Shown here piece by piece: positions 59,219 to 64,000 of a stretch of DNA of 64,000 nucleotides (its first letter is position 1; every line of letters starts with the position of its first letter). The notes under the pieces were generated by a model. The model had not been told where the DNA came from. It saw nothing but the letters and a program-made list of their open reading frames with translations, and ran no database searches. The translations under genes and the position numbers were made by a program. Source of the stretch: Watersipora subatra (taxonomy: Eukaryota; Bryozoa; Gymnolaemata; Cheilostomatida; Watersiporidae); the NCBI RefSeq assembly GCF_963576615.1, contig NC_088717.1, forward strand, positions 38,580,302 to 38,644,301, in the 5' to 3' direction.

Positions 59219-62200
59219 TGTAGTTGTAAATTTTGCTGATAGTTTGCAAAATGGAATAAAAAACCAGCTGAGATATAGTAATTTTACTTATTTATTTGAA
59301 GCCTTTGCCCGTGATAATTCAGGCTGCTGTTTTCTCTCCCAGATCCTATGTCCAACAACATTTGGCCGCTAATTTTTCTTGTTTTTCCCACTTTTAGTTT
59401 AGGCTGAATTATGAAATTTTAGTCGCATTTTTAATGAGTTTCATATATATTTCTGGAGCTTCAAATTTATTGGACTACTAATTTTTAAGAAATTGCTAAA
59501 ATATTGAGGACAATTCACTAACTAAAAAAATCACAAATGGCTTCCTGCAGGACATTAGTTTCTCATGAATCACTGGTTGAAGCGACCAGCTAAGAAGCTT
59601 TTTTCACCAGCATTAAAAGCTTTACACTAGAACTAGTTAATTCAAAATGATATTTAGTTCAAATGTTTAGCTCAAAACTTTACTGTTAAAAAAAAATCGA
59701 GCTATTCTAAGAACTTCCACAGTCGGAGATCAAGTTGTTAATACAGTTTAGGATCAGAGGTCCTGTTTGTATATAGATGATTAGGTTTCAAAGTGTTAAA
59801 AAGTAAACCAGCTCAACATATTAAAGGTTCTATGCGGAAACATCAAAATTGAATGTCTTTTTAATGGTATACTCATGGCACTTATATTCATCCCATCAAT
59901 AGTTAAACAAATCACAAATATATCAGCCGATCAGCGTAGGGGCTTATACAACTTACGGACTGTGATCATCATGCTCGGGTGCAGGATTCTGAAGTGCAGG
60001 CTCCACAGGTGCAGGATTCTGAATAGCTTCACGTACTACAAATCCAGTAAGTCAAATATCTTACACTTTGTCAGCAGTTCAGTACTAGCTCAGTTTTGTA
60101 AAAGAATGCTGTCCATTAAAACAAAAGATTAGCTCATTCTAGCAAGCAGTTCTATAGAACAACGTTTTAGCAGTGATCAAGATCATGATTGAAACATCCT
60201 GGCAGATAGTTCACTTCAAACATAAAAACAATCGCAAATTATAAAAAAATACTTATACCTTTGGATAGCGTCTACTCATACTTTATACAAGTTTATTTTT
60301 AAGGTAATTATGCAGTCAGAAAGAAGTTCTGTTATAGAGAGCTTGTTATAGAAAGTCGTTTTGCAATCTTTTTGATACCGCTTTCAGCATTGCTTATCTC
60401 TGCCATTTAGAAGAGCAAGCAGAGAGTGGTAAAAGCTTTGCTGTTGTAACTTATGGATACCTACATAATTTTAAACTCCGTGCACTTTAACGTTGCAAAG
60501 TGACAACACTTGCTTCAATCAGACTAGGAAGTCACGGCGTTTTGGGTTTCTGGTAGCCTATCTACGCTACAATAAGACTTATGTATGTTTAACATTTTAT
60601 TGGCATCAGTAATCATCAACAAAATGATGCTTTTCGTTACACGCTAAATAAATATAAAAAAATGAAAAAACAAAGAATTTTCAAGTGAGATGATCTAACA
60701 TACTTTAAAAATTGGTAATGTAATAGTAATGCATAGGATTTGGCATATAAAACTATAAGTCTATAGCAGAGCTTGGAGGCTACTGGCTAAAGAAAATGTG
60801 CTTACTGTAAATATCGACATAAATGAGTTCTTCACTAGATTTGACCTCAAAAGCCAAAGTGTTAAAGATGTCAGTGACTGAGATAGCTGAGAGAGTATTT
60901 TAATCAACACTCAACTGGCAGTAAAGTTTGCATTGAAACCTTTGGCTGGTTTATAGATAAACTTTCGCCAAACTTTATAGCAGTTGAAACGCTCAAAAGA
61001 AAAATACAGCCAAATTGATGTCACAAGTTGCTATCGTTGCTATAGTTGATATCGGCTATAGCCATTAACATATATTTTATTTTGTATTCGCTCTTGATTG
61101 TTATCTTAAAACTTCCAATATAGCTTCAGATACACTTCTATAGATGTTTCAAATAATTTAAAGGCATGTTAGCTTGGTTGGAAATTGCTCGACCTTTCCC
61201 CCTAAAAGCTATCTAGGCATAAATGTACTCAATACCGATGAGACCGTATATTTATCTTTTATCTATGTATATATTTCTCAAAGTATGTCTGTCGTTACTG
61301 TTATAGATGTAGCTATAGCGCATGTTGACTATTTTACCGATGCGGCCACTTTACGAGGCCTTTGTTAAAAATATTTTTTGGAAGGTTCATTTACTATATC
61401 TGGGGTCAAGGTCAATTCTATTCGGACAATTGTATCATCTCTGCGGAAAAGTCTCAACATTATCTCACTGTTCGATCAGACAAAGACGATACCATATTTC
61501 AGTTTTACATTTGTACCGGTATTGAGAGGTACTAGTATCGTCGTATTCAAAGTTTTGAGGGATAGCTTTTGGTGGAACAGTAACCTTTTTTGTACACAGG
61601 CACTTTTATGCAAGAATTGCTATTATTAATTCAAATTATCTAAGCTTTTTATTTGGTTTTCTCAGTTCATATTAATTGTATCATTACCGAATCATCTTTT
61701 ATTGTAATCGTAGCAAAACAGACTTAATTTAGCTACTAATTGCTAATTATTTCACATTTACATTTGAACACTTTTATAGTTGTTTTATTTTATTTCTTAA
61801 TTTATTTCACCTGCACCTGAAATAATTGCTAATTATTTCACGTTTACATTTGAACACTTTTATAATTGTTTTATTTTATTTCTTAATTTATTTCACCTGC
61901 ACCTGAAATAATTGCTAATTATTTCACATTTATATCTAAACCCTTTTATAATCACGTCATTTTTTAAAAATTTATTTCACCTGCACGAAACATTTTCTTT
62001 GTGGTATGAAGTTTAAAAGTTGTTTGACTAAGTTTAAAAACCTTTACAGTTGTTTTTGTTTTCTCTTTTAATTTATTTCAATTACACAAAACACTTTTCT
62101 CATGATATGTAGGTTGATAGTTAGAATAGCAGTTGTTATATGTTAAATACAAATCAATTCTCCGAAAAATGCTGATACTTTCTGATAAAATCAACTACAA

Positions 62201-63701
62201 TTTTGTGCAAGTTCATGCTTTACATGCGCAACAAGCGTATAAAAGCAGCAAGCAGGCATCTGTTTGCACGTTTGGAAAGTTTGGTTTTTGTTTTCCAGCT
62301 GTTTGGCACTGAGTATCAGTACCAAAAAGCTGGAAAACAGCTATTCCATAATTCTCAGCAATTAATACATCTGTAGCAGATGTATTAATTGCTGAGAATT
62401 ATAAAAAGACTATTAATACAGATTAAGTTAGGTTAAACTGTAGAATTGTCCAAATTCTTAGTATTCGCTATTATTATTACAGTCATACCTTGACATACAA
62501 GCTTAATGCGTTCTGGGACTGAGATCGTATGTCAATTCACTTGCATCTTAAAGCAGTGTTTTCTATACAAAACAACTAATTAAAAATTAATTTGTTACCA
62601 TGTTATGAAAAATTACCTAAAGGGGGTATAACAATGGAAAAAAGTGTTTTAACTGTTAAAATTTAGTGCCTACTCTAATAAAGTAACACATAACCATTTA
62701 GTTATTATGATCTGCAATAACATGTAACATCGCTATGTACACTATTGAATGAAGTTTTTACCTCCGAGACAAGCGTTGTTGACTACGACAGTCTTAGAAA
62801 GACTTGAGGACAACACATTAGGTACACTAAACTTTGGTGACCCTATGTAATAGAAGCTTTGAATCTAACTTCAATGAATTTATCTTACTAAACACACACT
62901 TGAAGCTAAGTTTAAGTCTTTTACAAAACTTACTTTAATTTTGTCGTCATATTTTTTTAGTACCCGTTTCTGGTTATGCGCTTTTGCTTTGCATTCATGA
63001 AAATATTTAGCCAACCTGTTAAAAACTTTTTTTAAAATGATTCGAGGAGAAAACCCGAGCGATGATGTTCTCGAAAGTGGCCTCTTGCATACGTGGCAAT
63101 ATAGTGCAGTGGCCATCGAAAACTGGCTTGTACTCTTGTATCTCAATGAAGAAACTTGTTAGAAAGTCAGATCATATCTCAAGTTTTCCATATGCTAAGG
63201 CAATTGTATGTAAAAACATGACTGTACTATATATTGCGACACAAAGTAAATACTTCGATTTAAGCAAAGTTAAAACAGTGTTGTTTGTTTTTTAATATTT
63301 AAATAAATTAAGAAGATAAATAAGAGTTAGTTTAAATCAATATTTTGCGATGATTTTCATCTACAATATTGCTTTTTTGTTCTTATTAAAAATGCTTCCA
63401 AAAGCTTTAGAATGATTAAAATGTAAAAGTTATCATTTCACAAGTTACCTACCAACTTTAAAGTCCTGCTACACAAAGTCGTTTTAGTGGTGTTACCTTC
63501 CAGCATGCCTAGAAGCACATCAGCAGCCACTAGATAAAACTCAAGCTCAAGGGGATAAAAGTACATGCGCCAGTCATTGAGTGAGTTGTAGAGATCTGTA
63601 CTCTGGCTGAGACATTCAAGGACAGTGGAGTTGCCGGCAGCATGAGTTTTCAAATAGTTCTCCAAGTCCTTGCTGATGCTTTGCACAAATTCAAGTTTTT
63701 C
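56675..63701 (-). CDS. OTOP: otopetrin-like proton channel, C-terminal half (5' beyond window)
   Basis: Four exons on the minus strand: 63497-63701, 59957-60035, 58043-58316 and 56675-57226. All phases agree (1110 bp, 369 aa plus stop). The first carries [20 protein letters not shown], matching the otopetrin segment 'YPFxIEYSLxAAxxxY'. The 79-bp exon encodes a Pro/Ala-rich stretch ([20 protein letters not shown]) in the variable loop. The third holds two membrane segments and KGYAPPQ. The last starts [18 protein letters not shown], contains [15 protein letters not shown] and ends [14 protein letters not shown], close to the family's terminal FYRMHS. Otopetrins are dimeric plasma-membrane proton channels of about 12 segments; this part should cover the second half. 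An alternative first-exon donor at about 63448 would add 16 codons in phase. Upstream exons lie beyond the right edge. Confidence 0.82.
57415..57560 (-). repeat. tRNA-derived SINE with leader
   Basis: On the minus strand: GCTGGGAGTCTCGTGCGCTG, AGAGATCATC, GTAATAGTTATGTGCACAAT and TGTTCTG (leader), AGTGGTGCAGTGGTAGGGC (A box), CGTGTTCAATCCACG (B box). The A box is close to a functional tRNA. The element sits in the last intron of the otopetrin gene, and its 5' end abuts a (TA)n array. Confidence 0.7.
57552..57945. repeat. (TA)n array punctuated by copies of the SINE 5' end
   Basis: Runs of TA are split by two direct copies of GCTGGGAGTCTCGTG-GCTGTG (about 57594-57618 and 57651-57678). These face the inverted copy that starts the SINE at about 57530-57552. 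Later units carry ACAGTA and ACATG interruptions. Confidence 0.92.
58998..59085 (+). repeat. tRNA-derived SINE head
   Basis: TGTGTAGCTCAGTGCTAAAG (A-box region) and GTAGGTTCAAATCCACCAG (near-perfect B box) lie 40 nt apart. It resembles a TAGCTCAGT-type tRNA head but the stems do not close. It lies in an otopetrin intron. Confidence 0.6.
59157..59216. repeat. (TA)n microsatellite
   Basis: About 29 uninterrupted TA units. Confidence 0.97.
59957..60035 (-). CDS. OTOP: 79-bp proline-rich exon of the otopetrin gene
   Basis: Flanked by a GATTTGTAG acceptor and a GTAAGT donor on the minus strand. It starts in phase 1 and ends in phase 2, exactly what is needed between the exons at 63497-63701 and 58043-58316, which do not join each other in frame. 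It encodes [20 protein letters not shown] followed by EHDDHSP. The internal duplication (ALQNPAPE / AIQNPAPVE) reflects a 27-bp direct repeat in the exon (GCTGCAGGATTCTGAA-type on the plus strand). Confidence 0.75.
60176..60305. repeat. R-family right arm (solo)
   Basis: Contains TTGAAACATCCTGGCAG, AACAATCGCAAATTATAAAA and CAAGTTTATTTTTAAGG, like the right arms at 49270-49392 and 55625-55765. An internal-type fragment (GATGTCACAAGTTGCTATCG then GTTGATATCGGCTATAGCC) lies separately at 61017-61067, and another arm end at 62160-62222. Confidence 0.65.
61740..61995. repeat. 87-bp tandem repeat, three copies
   Basis: Three successive copies hold TTGCTAATTATTTCAC, GAACACTTTTATA and TTTATTTCACCTGCACCTGA. 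The first two are nearly identical and the third is diverged; a more decayed piece continues to about 62100. It lies in an otopetrin intron. Confidence 0.9.
62290..62402. repeat. two adjacent long hairpins with 3-nt loops
   Basis: 62290-62338 folds into 23-bp arms (two mismatches) around GTA. Ten bases later 62348-62402 folds into perfect 26-bp arms around TAG (62374-62376). They lie just left of a Tigger-like element. Confidence 0.95.
62480..63224 (+). mobile_element. pogo/Tigger-like element, 745 bp, non-autonomous
   Basis: Starts CAGTCATACCTTGACATACA and ends with TTGTATGTAAAAACATGACTG, the decayed inverted complement, with TA on both sides (62478-62479 and 63225-63226). The left end matches the complement of the right end of the element at 13476-14722 (CAGTCATACTTTGACTTACG), so both belong to one family. 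No CENP-B-like or DDE domain is recognisable inside; an 88-codon antisense frame is unknown. It is inserted in an otopetrin intron. Confidence 0.75.
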
Positions 63702-64000
63702 CTTAAAATAGAAATTTTGTTTTTAATTTTTACAAATGATAGAATAATGTTTTCTTTATACTGTGTAATGACTTAGAAAAATGTTACAAGTAAATTTGCT
63801 TTAAGTTGTTATTGAGATAGTGTTACTGAGTTTTTATAATGATGATTGGATGCAACAAATATCGTTCCTTTCTATATTATTTTAGTAGTAATATTTTAGC
63901 TTATAAATTTTGTATACAACTATTCCAGATTTAATTTCTGCTTTGAATTGGCAGTAGTCAACTATCGCCAACCATTTATGCAATTGAAGTTATCTCCTCT

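Noticed and set aside
62880-63146. 88-codon minus-strand frame inside the smaller Tigger-like element
   Set aside because: No CENP-B or DDE motif; not recognised and probably fortuitous.

Overview
The window looks like nuclear DNA of an AT-rich invertebrate, most likely a lophotrochozoan (bryozoan, mollusc or similar); the sequence alone does not fix the species. The reasons are multi-exon genes with GT-AG introns of 0.1 to 5 kb, animal gene families (an SLC18B1-like transporter, an otopetrin proton channel, a Ly6/uPAR-like GPI-anchored protein), many tRNA-derived SINEs, foldback repeats, minisatellites and decayed DNA transposons. I see no rRNA gene, no intact tRNA gene, no CRISPR array and no prokaryotic feature.

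Four protein genes can be rebuilt exon by exon with consistent reading phase. Gene A (minus, 5700 down to the left edge) and gene B (minus, 30740 to 15920) are tandem paralogues of an SLC18B1-type major-facilitator transporter. B is complete (11 exons, 497 aa). A shows its first six exons, each the same length and phase as in B, and runs off the left edge. Gene C (plus, 41405 to 50613; 8 exons, 562 aa) encodes a secreted, probably GPI-anchored protein with two Ly6/uPAR-like cysteine domains; a Thr/Ser-rich mucin-like exon appears to be inserted inside the first one. Gene D (minus, 63701 to 56675; the last four exons, 369 aa) is the C-terminal half of an otopetrin-like proton channel whose 5' end lies beyond the right edge. 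It includes a 79-bp exon that was found only by phase matching.

The spacers 5.7-15.9 kb, 30.7-41.4 kb and 50.6-56.7 kb hold a piggyBac transposase remnant (about 7.0-7.4 kb), a 1.25-kb pogo/Tigger-like element with TA target sites (13476-14722), a 1-kb minisatellite of 20-bp units (11.05-12.0 kb), tRNA-derived SINEs and copies of a foldback (MITE-like) family. A second Tigger-like element (62480-63224) lies in an otopetrin intron. The window is also rich in near-perfect hairpins and palindromes (40.6, 44.1, 46.7, 51.6 and 62.3 kb), some with loops of only 1-4 nt.

The four genes show no sign of working in one pathway. The clear relationship is the A/B tandem duplication. All four are membrane or cell-surface proteins. 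The points most worth following are the interrupted three-finger domain of gene C, the tandem short-loop hairpins, and a SINE family with a conserved leader upstream of its tRNA-like head.
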